A DNA stretch of 64,000 nucleotides from Calonectria ilicicola. Taxonomy: Eukaryota; Ascomycota; Sordariomycetes; Hypocreales; Nectriaceae. The notes below the pieces were generated by a model. That model had not been told where the DNA came from. It ran no database searches and worked only from the letters and a program-made list of their open reading frames with translations. The stretch is taken from contig CP085828.1 in the NCBI GenBank assembly GCA_020809705.1, forward strand, positions 3,162,001-3,226,000, written 5' to 3'. This document shows positions 33,684 through 45,580 of the stretch, one piece after another. How positions within the stretch are numbered: position 1 is the first letter of the stretch; each line of letters starts with the position of its first letter. The position numbers and the translations under genes are program-made.

Positions 33684-36600
33684 ATGCCGGGCGTTATCAA
33701 CATGGAAAATGGCGGCCAGAATGGCGCGCGCACCGATCACGACAAAGATTCTAAGCTCAATGGGGTAAACGGTGCGGGCGCCGGAGGACAGCAAAATGTC
33801 GTGGAGAAGGGCAAGCCTGCTGGCGATGGCGCTGGAGCCATGGTCAACGGAGGCGGCCCTGGAATGAATGGGCCTCAGCCAGGCCAGGAAACCGATCAAC
33901 CATCAAGAATGAACGATCTACCCGACGAAATTATTCACATCACCCAGGGATTTGTTCCCCTTTCACTTCTACTTACTCGCCTTGCCCAAACTTCGCATAA
34001 TGCCCTGCAGGACAAGATCACTGAACTCGCCAAAATGCCGATTCCTGCGAATGCCATTAACGGAAACGCGACTCTTCCGAGCAACATCCCTGACGATTCA
34101 TCAACCGAAAATCTCCGCAAGAAGGCGGCCCTACTCAACTTCGCACAAGACTTGCATACCAAATGGGTCAAGGCCCTGGTCATCACCGAATGGAGCAGAA
34201 AATCCGAAATGGTCAGCAAACTTATTGACCTAAAGTTCCACATTGACCAGCAGCGGATATTCTTCGACGCAGCTCTAGACAACATTGTGAATGTCAAGCG
34301 AGATTTGACGTTTGCTCGGATGCCCAGCCCCGACCTGAAGACAGCTTTACAGGTACTTTCTACTGGAAAAGCAGCCTGGATGCCTGATGTAAGCACTGCC
34401 CATTTATTGACATGGAATTTTCATATACTAATTACCAACTAGCTTCAATACATTGAGCCGCCATCATTGACACCCGAAGAGCAAATTAAGTGGATCGACG
34501 ATCTGGATACCCTATTATCCCTAAGACTAAACCTCGAGGATTTCGACAAGATCCCATATCACTTCCGAAACTACGAGATTTCCTCTGGTCGAGTTACCTT
34601 TAAAGTGCCTGGAGAATTCGAGGTTGACTTGACGATTGCCGATGAAGATTTCGAAAAGCAGTTCTGGTTCATTGACTTCAGGTTCAGCTTTAGTCCATCG
34701 GCGGCAACGCTTCCTGAATCCCTGAAAAACTACCTTGAGAGTTATGTCAACGATGTTCTCAGCAAGGATGGCTTGGCTGGTTGCTACCAATTCCTCCACG
34801 AATTCGTTCTCACCCACAAACTAAACGAACTAAAGCGACAAGCTATCCAGCTTAGCAGGGGGGCCTGGACTGGTACGCTGATAGTCGAACCTCTCAACCG
34901 CGCATTAGCGATTCAATACTGGACTTCCCGGACACCGCCAGGTGGTCCCAAAAGCTGGGTTCTGGTTGCTGTCAACAGTGGCCGAAAACAAAATGGACAA
35001 CCCAACCCAAAGGCGTCCAGCTTCTTGACTGCAAAGTGGTATCGGGACAACAAGGAAGTCAAGGATGCGGAAATTCCGTTGGATGTGGAAACCCTGTCAG
35101 CAGAAAACCTACTTCGGACCGTTGTCGGCCTTCACATCGACTACATCCTCAGCAGTATTCACAGCAAGCTTCAAACTGCTGCTCGGTTCCGCAATCGGGA
35201 AGCCGGCATGGTTTTGCGCACATCCCAGACTGATCCAGCTGCCTCATCATTGACTATGCACATTGGATATAAGGACAGTGCATCCTTATTAATGGAGCCC
35301 ACGACGGGCCTGTTTGCCGTCAAACCTCACTCAAAATTCACATATCAATCTGAACTGCAGCTCAACAACGGGAAAAATCCTGCGGAAGATGGTGTACAGT
35401 GCCTGGAAAACGTCCGGTGTGGCTTTATGGAAGACGAACTCAACCGCCGTGGCGGTTCCATGGGCTGGAGCACCCAGAGATGTCCCCTTAATAACGAGGA
35501 ATTACGGTCCGTCGTCAGAACTCGCGAATGGACCAAGACTATTTGGTTACAAAGAGAGGGCTGGGGCCCCAGCTGGTTCGTTATGGTGTTGCTTAGCCTC
35601 AATGGCGATGAATGGTGGCTTCTCGAAGTGTAAGTTTCGATACAACCCGCTCGATTTCTCGGGTGAATTTGCTAACATGGTCTTCAGAAATCGCAACGTT
35701 CCAATCCATGCCACAAGATTCCAAGCTAGGCTACCACTAAACAAGGGTCATCCGGATCTGTCCGACAGTTTCTGGAACAATTTGACCTTATTCTCAACCG
35801 GCATGATTGCTCAGTCCGTTGATATGCGCGAGCTTCACCGGAACCACATCAAGAGCAGGCCAAGCCAAAGCAGAAATTGGTCTCTGCCACAGCAAATTCG
35901 ACTCCCATCGATCGAGATTGCTCTCTCAGGCATTTTCCCATCTATGGTTTTTGATTCAGTAGAGAAGGAAACCTCCAAAGGTACCAATGGTCAATCTGAT
36001 ACTGGCCACGAAAGTGAGCTGGCATCCATTGTAAAGCCAACGACCGGTTTCAGTATCTCATCAAAACAACCTTGGGCGAACGATATTGTGACCATCAAAT
36101 TTAAGGGCGTTCAGTCCCCTACGAAGAACCCGGTCCCTGCTGAAGGCGTTAATTCCGACTATTCCCTGATGTGTATCTCTGATGCCATCATCAGAGTACG
36201 CAAGCCTGCCAAATTTGCTGCATTGAAGGGTATGGTTGACCGTGACGTCTCATACAATCCTCAAAAAGGAGAGTTCCGACTCCGGATGCACCACAACATT
36301 GGTCAACCAATTTTACCCATCTTGAAAACCCGAATCAAGGCGGTTGACAGGTTTGTCAACTTCTTAGAATCGATGGGTAAGGCCAAGGGAACGATCCAAA
36401 GTGAGTCAGTGACTTTAAGGGAAGTCACCTTCTCCTATACGGAGCCTGCTCGCGATGCAGAGAACAATACCTCGGCGCCTCCTCATCGATGGAGGGTGGT
36501 ATTGGATCTTTCCAAAGACGATATTGATGTTCGGCTTGAGAAAGGTAATCCTCACCTCAGGGTTGTGGATCTCATGCAGAGTCTGGTTAATAGCGAGGGC

Positions 36601-37083
36601 GGCATTGAAGCGCTAATGGTCTGGCTCCCTGCCTCCCTACCTGCTTTGGGGGCGATCGAGAGAATCGAGACGGCATGGGCCGGTATTCAAGCCCACCAAC
36701 AAGGACAAGTGGAATTCTCCATGAAGACTATCGATTGGATGAGTATCAGATATACAGTAGGAGGGCTAGCTGGTGTTCCCCAACAACCAAGGCGACAGCT
36801 CGTCCTCGAGGTGCGAATCAAAGTCCGTCGCGCCGATCCTTGGTGGCATATATGGCGCTCCGCCTCAGAACATGAAGGTGTTCCTAATGATGAGTTCACT
36901 CAAGTGCTCAAACCCCTCTGGGAGGGCAAGGGCGAAGACTGGCACGGCCTTACCACGAGCGCTGCTGCTAGGCCCAACAAGGGCGTGGTCAATATGCTAA
37001 CGGCCATTGACGAAGCCATTCGGCCGCTGGCTGGCGTGCCTGGCAGTCACATTGGCGGTACCCAGGTCGTAGTTCTGGAATAA
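33684..37083 (+). CDS. MED14: Mediator complex subunit 14 (Med14/Rgr1)
   Basis: Exons are 33684-34388, 34443-35629 and 35688-37083, giving 1095 aa. Introns of 54 and 58 bp have GTAAGC/GTAAGT donors and TAG/CAG acceptors. The frame is open upstream to a TTG, so the start was placed at the first ATG (MPGVINMENGG); a second ATG six codons later is possible. The first 75 residues are Gly/Asn-rich. The Med14 N-terminal domain follows, with LPDEIIHITQGFVPLSLLLTRL and EWSRKSEMVSKLIDLKFHID. Med14 is the architectural backbone of Mediator, joining head, middle and tail, and acts in the nucleus with RNA polymerase II. Length matches the fungal family. The gene is convergent with HEM14. Confidence 0.93.
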
Positions 37084-37579
37084 GGTGAAAAGCTACTATT
37101 TTGCCATGTGTGTATGCTTGGAAGGATGTGCGGCGAAACGGACCCGGCGAGCGCGGGCGGTTGTGTTTTTTTTTTTTTTTTGAAAGCTTAATGATACCTC
37201 CAATGAAAAACATTGATTTCTTTCTAGAATTACGATGAGGAATTGGTTTGGTGAAAATGGTTCATGCGTTTTTCTCGCCCTCTTTTTACATGTAAAAAAG
37301 AAAAACCTATTTTTTTGTATTTTCCTACCCGCCCCTCACGAAACTTGGAGACGGTTTAGAGGAACAACCCCCCCAGCGCAAATTCCCTATAGACGCGCCT
37401 TTGATAGAAATGGATATTTTTGTCTATCCGAATAATATACACTGTAGAGTCTAGCAAAGTTGAGCTGAGAATTGCTCCCCCTCTATAATGATGCTCTTCT
37501 CTTTTTTTCCTTTCCTTTATTTTGTTCGTCCAACCTTGGCCCGGTCACTCGCGCGCCGGTGTGCTTCCTATGATTGTCA
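37084..37579. other. Convergent 3' region, MED14 / HEM14
   Basis: These 496 bp carry both 3' untranslated regions. They include a run of 16 T (37166-37181). No gene is seen. Confidence 0.6.
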
Positions 37580-39512
37580 CTAGCGAAGTTGACGTACTAA
37601 GATGTCTTTGAGAGGCTTTGTAGCAAAGGCATATGTGTCAGAGGCGAGGTCTTCGACGCCCGTCACATCACGCCAGTTGTCCTTGGTCATGTGGGTGGCA
37701 ATGTCGTAACCAGCGCGAAGAGCAGCCACTGCGCCGATGCGGGTGTAGGATCCTCCAGCAACGGCGAGACGGCCCTTGAAGGAGTTTTGGAGTTCACGAT
37801 GCGCTTCACGAATCCGCTCCTGGTGGCCGACATTGTGCTGCGGAATACACTGTTTTGCAAGACCAGCCACAGCATAGCAAGGAGCATCACGAGGAATCCC
37901 TAGGTGCCGCTCGAGGAGGTTGCGGGCTTGGACAATGGCTTCAGCCTCGGTGGGGGTGGAAACGCCGGGCCGGTCATAGTAGTGGCCGCCCATGAGGACG
38001 AAGAGTTTAGTGCCGGCGGGTTCATTAGGACCACGCTCCTGAACATCACCATCAAAGAAGACGCCTAGGGCGTGTTCGGGGTTGGTCTCGGCAGGAACAT
38101 TACGAGGAATCAAATAGCCAGTTCCGGGAGGCTTGATATTCTCGTCTGGAAACCAGAGGCTGACAGTCATGACATCCACAGCTGTGGACTTGGAGAGACT
38201 GGAAAGTTTTCCCTCAGTAGCCTGAGCGAGAGCTTGAGCCACGGTAGTTGAGATGACCTTGTCGTGTGTGCCAAGGCTACCTTGGCCCGCTTCATAATTG
38301 ACCTAGCAGAACAACAACACTATTAGTACTACTGCGATCAAGTTGCCAATCTTTGGCTGTGGGGAGATCTCACCTCGACTTTGTCTTTTACTGTGTCATA
38401 GCGAACAGACTTGACAGGTGTGTTCAATTTGATGGTCACATTGGGCTGTTCCTTGAGTGCAGCAACCATAGCATCGGGCAATGATTGCATTCCTGCCGCA
38501 CCAAAGTCTATGAGAGCACTTGTAGCCCCCAAAGCCATTTTCTGGATCTGCTTGTCCTGGCCGAGAGTGTCAAGGAGCTCGGTCTCAGCCAAGGGCATGG
38601 GCCGTGCCGCAGCGCCAGGGTTCGGGAGATACCATCCCCAGAAGATGCGATCAAGGACAGTTCGGGCACTGAGCTTGTCGACGTCACCACCATAGATGCC
38701 GTGAATCATGGCCGAGGTAATGGTCCCAATAGACTCGCGGTCGTTTGATAAACGAGCCAGCCAATCCGAAATAGATAAGTCCTCGCTGGGGACTTTGGTT
38801 GGGTCTTTGGAGGTGAATATATTCTTGATCATCATGGTGAGAAGAGGTAGCACGTTCTGGCGGTAGAGAGGTTCGCGGAAAATGTCCAGGATGCTAATGT
38901 GTGGTGGGACGGGGACTAGGTGATCGGGGTAGTAGACGTATCGCGGGAGGGACGGGGGAGAGTGCGGGAAAAGGCCAAGGTCCAAACACTGAAAAGATAG
39001 GGTATGTTAGCAAGCGCCAAGGCAAGAATTGAAGGCATTCGCACCAAATCATAGAGCACAAGGTCATCATAGCGCCAGAAGTTCCCAACCAACGATGTCA
39101 ACGACCGTGGTCCACGTTCGAAAAGGACCTCTCCCTTTTTCCCGCCAATATCCACAGGGTGTCTTTCGGTGCGAATCCATCCTCCAAGTCGATCGTTCGC
39201 TTCGTATAAGGTAATGTTGGCCGTGGATGGGAGCTTCTTGGCCAAGTAATAGGCTGTCGTCAGACCCGTTAAGCCACCACCGACGACAGCAATGTCGGCA
39301 TTCGCAGAGGTCGAGGCGTATAATCTGCGCCCATCGATTATTGCGCTTCGGGGATGCGCCGAAGAAGGGAGGGGGCGTCGAGGCCGGGCTGTAGCGGAAG
39401 CTGTCAGGGCGAGCGTCGAAGTGGTGAGACTGTGGCGCCATGCGCAGCCATTGAGGCGGCGGGCGACGGCCTGGCCGGTTACGGAGGCTGCGGCTGAGCT
39501 AAAGACGGTCAT
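37580..39512 (-). CDS. HEM14: Protoporphyrinogen oxidase (mitochondrial)
   Basis: Minus-strand exons are 39512-39045, 38988-38374 and 38302-37580, giving 601 aa. All junctions are in phase 0. Donors are GTGCGA and GTGAGA; acceptors are CAG and TAG. The first 70 residues are rich in Arg, Ser and Ala and poor in acidic residues, as in a mitochondrial presequence. The FAD-binding motif VVGGGLTGLTTAYYLA begins at about residue 76, followed by LGGWIRT. The C-terminal flavin region has RIGAVAALRAGYDIA. The enzyme oxidises protoporphyrinogen IX to protoporphyrin IX, the penultimate step of haem synthesis, at the mitochondrial inner membrane. Family assignment is firm. Confidence 0.95.
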
Positions 39513-40885
39513 GGCTGCAATTTGTGCACGCCCGCGACCAATTGGAAAGGCTCAATTAAGCATGGCACGGCTGGTGGGAGTGGGAGGAGACGAGTTGAGG
39601 TTGAAAGTGGGCAGCTTTCGGCTTGAGCTCGTCTAGTGACGGCAGCGCGACCCGGGGCTGACATTATCCGTGCACGCCATAACTATGCTTGAGCGACATG
39701 CATACCCCGAGGGCGGGTGCTGTCTCCAGTGAGATTGACGTATAACCCATTTTCCATCGTTTTGTTTATTGGTTACAATATTACTTGGGCAGTCATAAAT
39801 TTTATACTACTGTTGTGGCTTTGTCGCAAAATCAATTTCGGGCTACAGCCCTGCGAACAGCAGAACACCCAGCACAGTATGATGCGATGGACGATCGAGT
39901 TGATACAAAAGCGAAACCACGAATGCAAGAAAATGCACATTACCACAAGTCCAATTTTATATATAATTTCCCATTTTGAGATTTTAATAGAAAGAATATG
40001 TCCCACCCACAATATACTCCTTCGCCGGCTTGAGGGCTATATCCTAGCTCTTGGAATATCAACATGATGTCCAAACTCCAACAAGGCCTATTTTCCCATC
40101 AGCCAACGTCCATTCCAAGCCAAATAGTTAAGCTATCATAATATTTCACCTGCTACACGACACAGCTTCCCAGTTGCAATCGAACAAGACATGGATAGTT
40201 TTCCTAAAGTTTCTTCATGTTATTCAACGCTTTCGGCCCCTCAAGTACTATTTTCGGGAGATAGGCTCGAGTTCGCAAACTTGAAGCAATCTCGGTCAAC
40301 TGCCTTCAACCTCAAGAAGCACTCAATAGAACAAGGGCTTCGGAAAATAAATAAGCATCCGACTCTTTCCCACCTCCCTTTCTGTTTCTATCGGGGTTCC
40401 GGGTTCGTGCGGCCAACAACGGCTTAGCCAAAATACTGAAGCACACATCAAAACACCAACTGTGAATCCATTCATCAGAGAAGCAACATGCACTCAACAG
40501 GTGAACCAGATTTGTGTGGGGAGGGCGACGTGCCCCGGTCTTGCATTCTTTCCCCTTTGTGCAACTCAAAAACATGAGAAATGCACAGGCTTTGGCCTCT
40601 TGTTTTTTGGGCCTCTAGGTATAAAGATAGATAGAAAAACAAGACGGTTGATAGTCTTGCCCAGCTCAAAAGTCTCCCACTCCCAAACGCCCTTCCATGC
40701 TCTGCCACCCCGGCCAAGGACATTATAAAATCGGCCATAGTAGTACATATCCTTCGTCACAAAAATTCCGCGTAGCGTTAGCAGCTTCTCGCTGTATCTC
40801 AAGGTATCTCTCCAACAACACCAACATCTCTTTTGATTCCGCACGCTGTTTGACTTTCATTTCTTTTCCTTTCCATTCCCTTCCC
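39513..40885. other. Intergenic region, HEM14 5' side / NAB2 3' side
   Basis: About 200 bp next to HEM14 are GC-rich promoter-like sequence. From about 39.7 to 40.2 kb the DNA is AT-rich with stops in all frames, and the rest is the NAB2 3' flank. No gene is supportable. Confidence 0.5.
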
Positions 40886-42436
40886 TTAACCGATAACCTC
40901 AGTATCCTGCGCAGCCTCTTGCTTCATTCCATCCTCATCAGGCCTAATGAGCTCTTCCCCAGCTTGCTCATCCACAAACCTCCTCTCGCTAACATGGTCC
41001 TCAGAGTCCGGAGCAGTCCAGACCTTGTCTTTGAATCCTCCTTGTTGACCCTCCTCGTGTGCAAACGCACATGTGGGGTTAAGACATGGATTGAATCTGC
41101 ACTTGGTCTTGACGTGGGTGAATTTGCAGTTGGCTGTCGTGCAATCCGCGCCATTTCGACACAAGGGCATCGAGGGATGCTTGAATGGGCATCGTGGGTT
41201 CTGGCAATTGGGGAAAAACTTGCAGTCCTGCTCGCCCTGGTGGGCAAGTCGAGCAGCAGGCGAAGGATGTCGGCCAACGCATTTCCGGTTCTTGCACGCG
41301 GCACCAAAACTGCATGTGTCGTTAACATCAACAGCAGCGCCTGGCGGTGCAGCTGGTGACTGATGAGCGAACTTGCAGTCCTTGTTGGTACAGTTCAAGT
41401 TGTATTTGCAAATACTCTCATCGGTGTTCTGAGGGTCGCGCTTAGCACCACCACCCATTTCGACATCGTCGCCTTCGCCCTCGCCAGCGGCCTGGTTTCC
41501 TTCCTGTCCGTTGTTCTGGTTGTGATTCTTGCGATAGTTGTTGCGGTTGGGGTTCTGGACACGATCAAATAACGATTTGCCACCCCTGCGCTGGTTCCCG
41601 AAGCCGCCCTGGTGACCGTTGTTGTTGGCCATGAGCTGTTGCGATAGCTGAAACATCATTTGGTTCTGTTGTTCGAGCATCGCAAAAAGTTCTCCCTGGT
41701 TTGGTTGAGCGCCATGCATCATCCATTGTTGTGCTTGGGGGTTGCCAGCAGCCATGCCTGCGGCCAAGCCAGCCTGAATGTTGGCGGCACGGTTGTTGTT
41801 ATTGTTGTTGCGACCCATTCCCCCTCGCCCTGTTCGAGGTCCAGTTGGGGGAGTGCGACCATGAGTGTTAATGCGCTCGCCTCCATTTCCTCGGACGCGG
41901 TGAAGGGCGCCGTCGCCGGAGCGGTCCATGGCCTTGTTCATGTGGCCAAACATGCGTTTGTCGCGACCGCCACGGTTGTTACCATTGCGCATTGAACGGG
42001 GGCCAGTGGGTCTGATACGAGTTAGTTGGAAGTTTGCGCAGTCGGGGTGGAATAAAAAAACATACGCATTAAGTTCTGATACATCTCCAGCCATGTCTGT
42101 GTCCATGTCGATGCCTGATGCGCCGTCTTGATGGGCTCCAGACATCGAGTCACCGCCTCCATTCAGTTGAGAGTTGAGTAGCTCAATCTGCTCAAACAGC
42201 CATTTCGAGAATTCTTGCGTGCTTGGGTCATCAGGGCCCAATCCTAACAAGTCGCCCGATAGCTCAGCGGCGATCTGTTCTTGTGTCTTGTTGTTCACGA
42301 GCATGAGGATGATGTACTCGGCAAGAGCGGAGTCATCTGCGCCGCCAGTTCCCCAGCCGACTTCGACGAGCTTGGGCTGGATGGCGGCGGTGAGCGCATC
42401 CGCCAGAGGGGTATTGAGGTTGACTTCGATAGCCAT
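40886..42436 (-). CDS. NAB2: Nuclear poly(A)-RNA-binding protein Nab2
   Basis: Minus-strand exons are 42436-42066 and 42011-40886, giving 498 aa. The 54-bp intron (donor GTATGT, branch CTAAC, acceptor CAG) contains no stop and is a multiple of three, so the unspliced frame stays open. The open frame runs upstream of 42436 only from a GTG; the first ATG gives MAIEVNLNTPLADAL, which begins the PWI-like Nab2 N-terminal domain. A Gly/Arg/Asn-rich central part carries RGG-like motifs and a Gln-rich stretch. The C-terminus holds five tandem CCCH fingers (for example CKYNLNCTNKDCKFAH and CRFNPCLNPTCAFAH). In yeast, Nab2 controls poly(A) tail length and mRNA export from the nucleus. The zinc-finger array and N-terminal domain together make the call firm. 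Confidence 0.93.
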   Translation of the reverse strand: MAIEVNLNTPLADALTAAIQPKLVEVGWGTGGADDSALAEYIILMLVNNKTQEQIAAELSGDLLGLGPDDPSTQEFSKWLFEQIELLNSQLNGGGDSMSGAHQDGASGIDMDTDMAGDVSELNAYVFLFHPDCANFQLTRIRPTGPRSMRNGNNRGGRDKRMFGHMNKAMDRSGDGALHRVRGNGGERINTHGRTPPTGPRTGRGGMGRNNNNNNRAANIQAGLAAGMAAGNPQAQQWMMHGAQPNQGELFAMLEQQNQMMFQLSQQLMANNNGHQGGFGNQRRGGKSLFDRVQNPNRNNYRKNHNQNNGQEGNQAAGEGEGDDVEMGGGAKRDPQNTDESICKYNLNCTNKDCKFAHQSPAAPPGAAVDVNDTCSFGAACKNRKCVGRHPSPAARLAHQGEQDCKFFPNCQNPRCPFKHPSMPLCRNGADCTTANCKFTHVKTKCRFNPCLNPTCAFAHEEGQQGGFKDKVWTAPDSEDHVSERRFVDEQAGEELIRPDEDGMKQEAAQDTEVIG

Positions 42437-45400
42437 ATTGAGAGGTTGGAGAGGTTTGCGAAAGGTCGTTGACTCGGGTGGCGGTAAGTTTGCCGCAAGT
42501 CTCGTCGACACTTGGGCTTCAAGGACGCGTTGTCTCGAACCGCAGCAATTCGCGTCGCGTGGAGAAAAAAGTCGAACGGACCCTCGCCGAAGTGATTTCT
42601 GTAGTTTCGCACAATCCCGTCAATCACGAGATGACAGGGCGTCTCACGAAGCAAAGATGGAGCAAGCTTTGAAGTGGTTGAGTTGAGGTGGTAAAGCTCT
42701 GCCTGCGTCACGGAGATGAGAAAGAATGGGTCAGATGGGTCACGTGATAGAGTCTATTGGTGAAGAGTGGCTAAGATTACCGCTGAGCAACCATCCCAAC
42801 GGCTGTTGTGATTCGCTGTGCGCGAAAATGAGGGACGCGATTGCTCAGCCGTTAGATAAAGGTGCATCAGGTATTCATTCTCTGATAAGGCGAGAAGGCT
42901 CTTTTTTTGTTCGTTTGTTTCTTTTTTCAGATGAACAAGATAGAAAGGATGATGATGCTAGTCACTGCCAGAAGATTCTCGGTGACCAACGAACCTTGTG
43001 GCACGGCAATGTTCGTCTTGTACCTGGCTGTGGCTTGCGTGCGCAGCGCGCGGGAAGGATCCGGGCATTAGTCAGCGCGCCGTCTCCAAAGGGATGGCCA
43101 TTCCATCACGCCATGCCAATTGGCCTGCATTACAGTTTCGGCTGATGCCAAAATAGAGAGAACCGAGCAGGATGGCTTGTCAAGTCCTGTATATTTATGG
43201 AAGTCGGCGCTGACAGTCAACGATCTAGAAGGCTCACCTAGTAAAATAGTGAACAAAATCGAGTCGTGCGGCTCAGCACTGCCTCTTGGCGACCCCAGAT
43301 TAGGCCCCGCTAGAGTTGCCTAGAGCGATGAGGTGAAGCCCGTGTGACATCCGTGATGCGATGGGAATGAAGCCGTTTGAAACGCACACCCACCCACCCC
43401 TCTCGCGTATCCCATTTGACGCTGGCCGTTCTTTTCTTCTTGTTCCCTTCCGTTCGTGTCTGTTCCCCGCATACAGGGTGAACAAAGGGCTAACAGAAAC
43501 GCGGAAATCCCTTCGCCAAGGATCTCCAGGGGTGTTTCGAGGGCCATTAGCTGCCGAGTGGGGATGCGGGTTGTCGGTGACGCTGTCTGGAGGAATTAAA
43601 GTTTGTCCGGAGCCCCTTTTTGCATGGCGATCGTAGCCAGTGGATATGATTGCAAAAAGAAAGAAGGCATTGTTTCAACTTTTTGCTTGTGCATATGCTT
43701 TGGTTGGCTTCCTTAGCATGCCGCATTTTCCGTACGAAGATTGGGTTGAACATTGGCCCCGCTATTGGCTTGTTTGCTGGCTGCTGGCTCGCCAACGTTT
43801 ATGAAGGCCTAACCCATGATGCATGCACCTGTTCTGGTATAATGGCCTTCTATGGTTCGTTTTTTATTTTCAAATTTTCTTTGTCAAGCCAAATATCCGT
43901 CTCTTCAGGGACCATGTGGTTTTTGGACCCTCAAACAGGCCTAAATGCTGACGGGATTTTGAGCAAAAAAAAAAAGGACAAAATCTGGCTATTTTGCCGA
44001 TGCTGCAATCCATGTCAGTTGATGACGGTCTCCACAGTTAACGACGATGTTCATCTAACTGTAATGCTGCCATGGGTGAATTGGGCAATGCAAGCCAGGG
44101 TTTGGCTGTGACTGTCAGCCTTGGATGTGATAGCTACCTTGCCGAGGAGCCCGAGAGAAGAAGATCCGCAAACCTAGCAATACTGTAAAAACTTGCTGTG
44201 ACGGGGGGAGGACTGCCACGGCTTCTTGGCACGAGGACTGATTCCCTCGCACGACCACGATGGCGAAGGGGCGAGTTCCGCTGTGTGTGCCACCACCACT
44301 AACTAGGCGTGTATCCAAAACCAAGCAGAGTGCAGCACCGAGACAAGCCACCATGCAACAAGCCTCACCTGGGCGCTTGAGTGACTGTTCTCGGCCCTCT
44401 CTCGTTCTCGTTCGTTGGCGCTGACAGGCTGGATCACGTCCCAGCGTCAAGGCCCCGTATTCATTCATTCAGGTAGTCCCCGATGTCCACTAGAAGCAGG
44501 CCACTGCAGCGCGCCGGCATTTAATCAACCTGGGACGTTGTCACCAATCCAGACCATCCGTCATTCTCGCTGTCTTACTCTCCGCTCCACTTGGCTGGTG
44601 CCAACGTGAGCCCCCAGCCTGCCCCAAGCCCGCCAAGTTACAATTATAGCACCAGGGCTGAGACCCACGAGCTTCCCCGTGGCCAAACGACGGCGGGATT
44701 CGTCCTGTCTTCTCTACCTGCTGCAAGCCCGGCAAGCCCTACGAGCAAACTCCCAAACAAGCTCGCTCCCTAGTGGCCCGACCCCGTCATCCTGACATTT
44801 CCCGTTACCTGCGCCATCCCGGTCGTATGCCGGCGCATTCAGCTTGCGCCCCAGAACCGGTGCCATCGTCCTATTGAATCTGAACGAGTGACTGCCGTCA
44901 TCGGTCGGCTGCAGTGCCAACCTCCCTCCTGCTGCTGCTCCGTCTCCTCTTTGCTTTGGTTGGGGAGGGTTGCGGTGCATGAGGGCATGTCCTCGTCGAT
45001 CGCATCGCTATTCTTTTCTTTTTTCATGACATGCAGCCGTGTAACGTAACCTCTTGCAACCTCGCGTCCGCACGCTTTGTCCCACGTCGTCTCTTCCTGC
45101 TCCTCCTCCCAATTTCCCATCCTCCCATCTCACTCGTCCCACTGCATCTCACTCCCAACAGAGACACGCTAAACTCGGGCACTGGCACACACTGGGGCTC
45201 TGAGCACTGATGCCATACGCCAGGATCAAGCAGCTCTTGCAGATCCCACCCTCCACTCCCTCTGGGTCCTCAAGCACTACCACTGTACTCCCCAACCCCG
45301 GAGCCTCCCGTGGCTGGGCCCTTGCATGGGATCCCATCCAATAAATCTTACCTCCGTTAGGCTTGTCTTGAGGGAGCCGCTCCCGCGCTGGGACTGACTG

Positions 45401-45580
45401 GGACACGCCCTCTGCCTTATTTAACTGGGCTCCCTGCCAGCGTTGTTGCCTTTTGGATCTGACATACTTTGCTCTTGGGTTGTTCTCATTCGTTTCTGGA
45501 CATTTCCTTTTCCATACACCAATTGGCACCCTCTTTCCCATACGAGAGCCCGTCTCGTCCTAATATCGTCTGGTGCCGTT
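42437..45580. other. 3.1 kb divergent intergenic region, NAB2 / hexosaminidase
   Basis: This stretch separates the divergent NAB2 and hexosaminidase genes. A TCACGTGA box (42740-42747) lies 304 bp from the NAB2 start. Open frames at 42726-43145 (ATG start, 139 aa) and 43650-44111 (non-ATG start) match nothing I know and have no supporting splice signals. The last kilobase is CT-rich and likely includes the hexosaminidase promoter and leader. Confidence 0.5.
42740..42747. promoter_or_regulatory. E-box palindrome TCACGTGA upstream of NAB2
   Basis: A perfect 8-bp palindrome, the preferred site of Cbf1-type bHLH proteins, lies 304 bp before the NAB2 start codon. Function is inferred from the motif. 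Confidence 0.4.

Noticed and set aside
42726..43145. 139-aa ATG-initiated open frame upstream of NAB2
   Set aside because: It lies in the NAB2 promoter, includes an E-box, has no family resemblance and overlaps another frame antisense.
43650..44111. 153-aa Cys/Trp-rich open frame
   Set aside because: It starts with a non-ATG codon and contains a poly-Lys stretch from an A-run; it looks like random AT-rich intergenic sequence.
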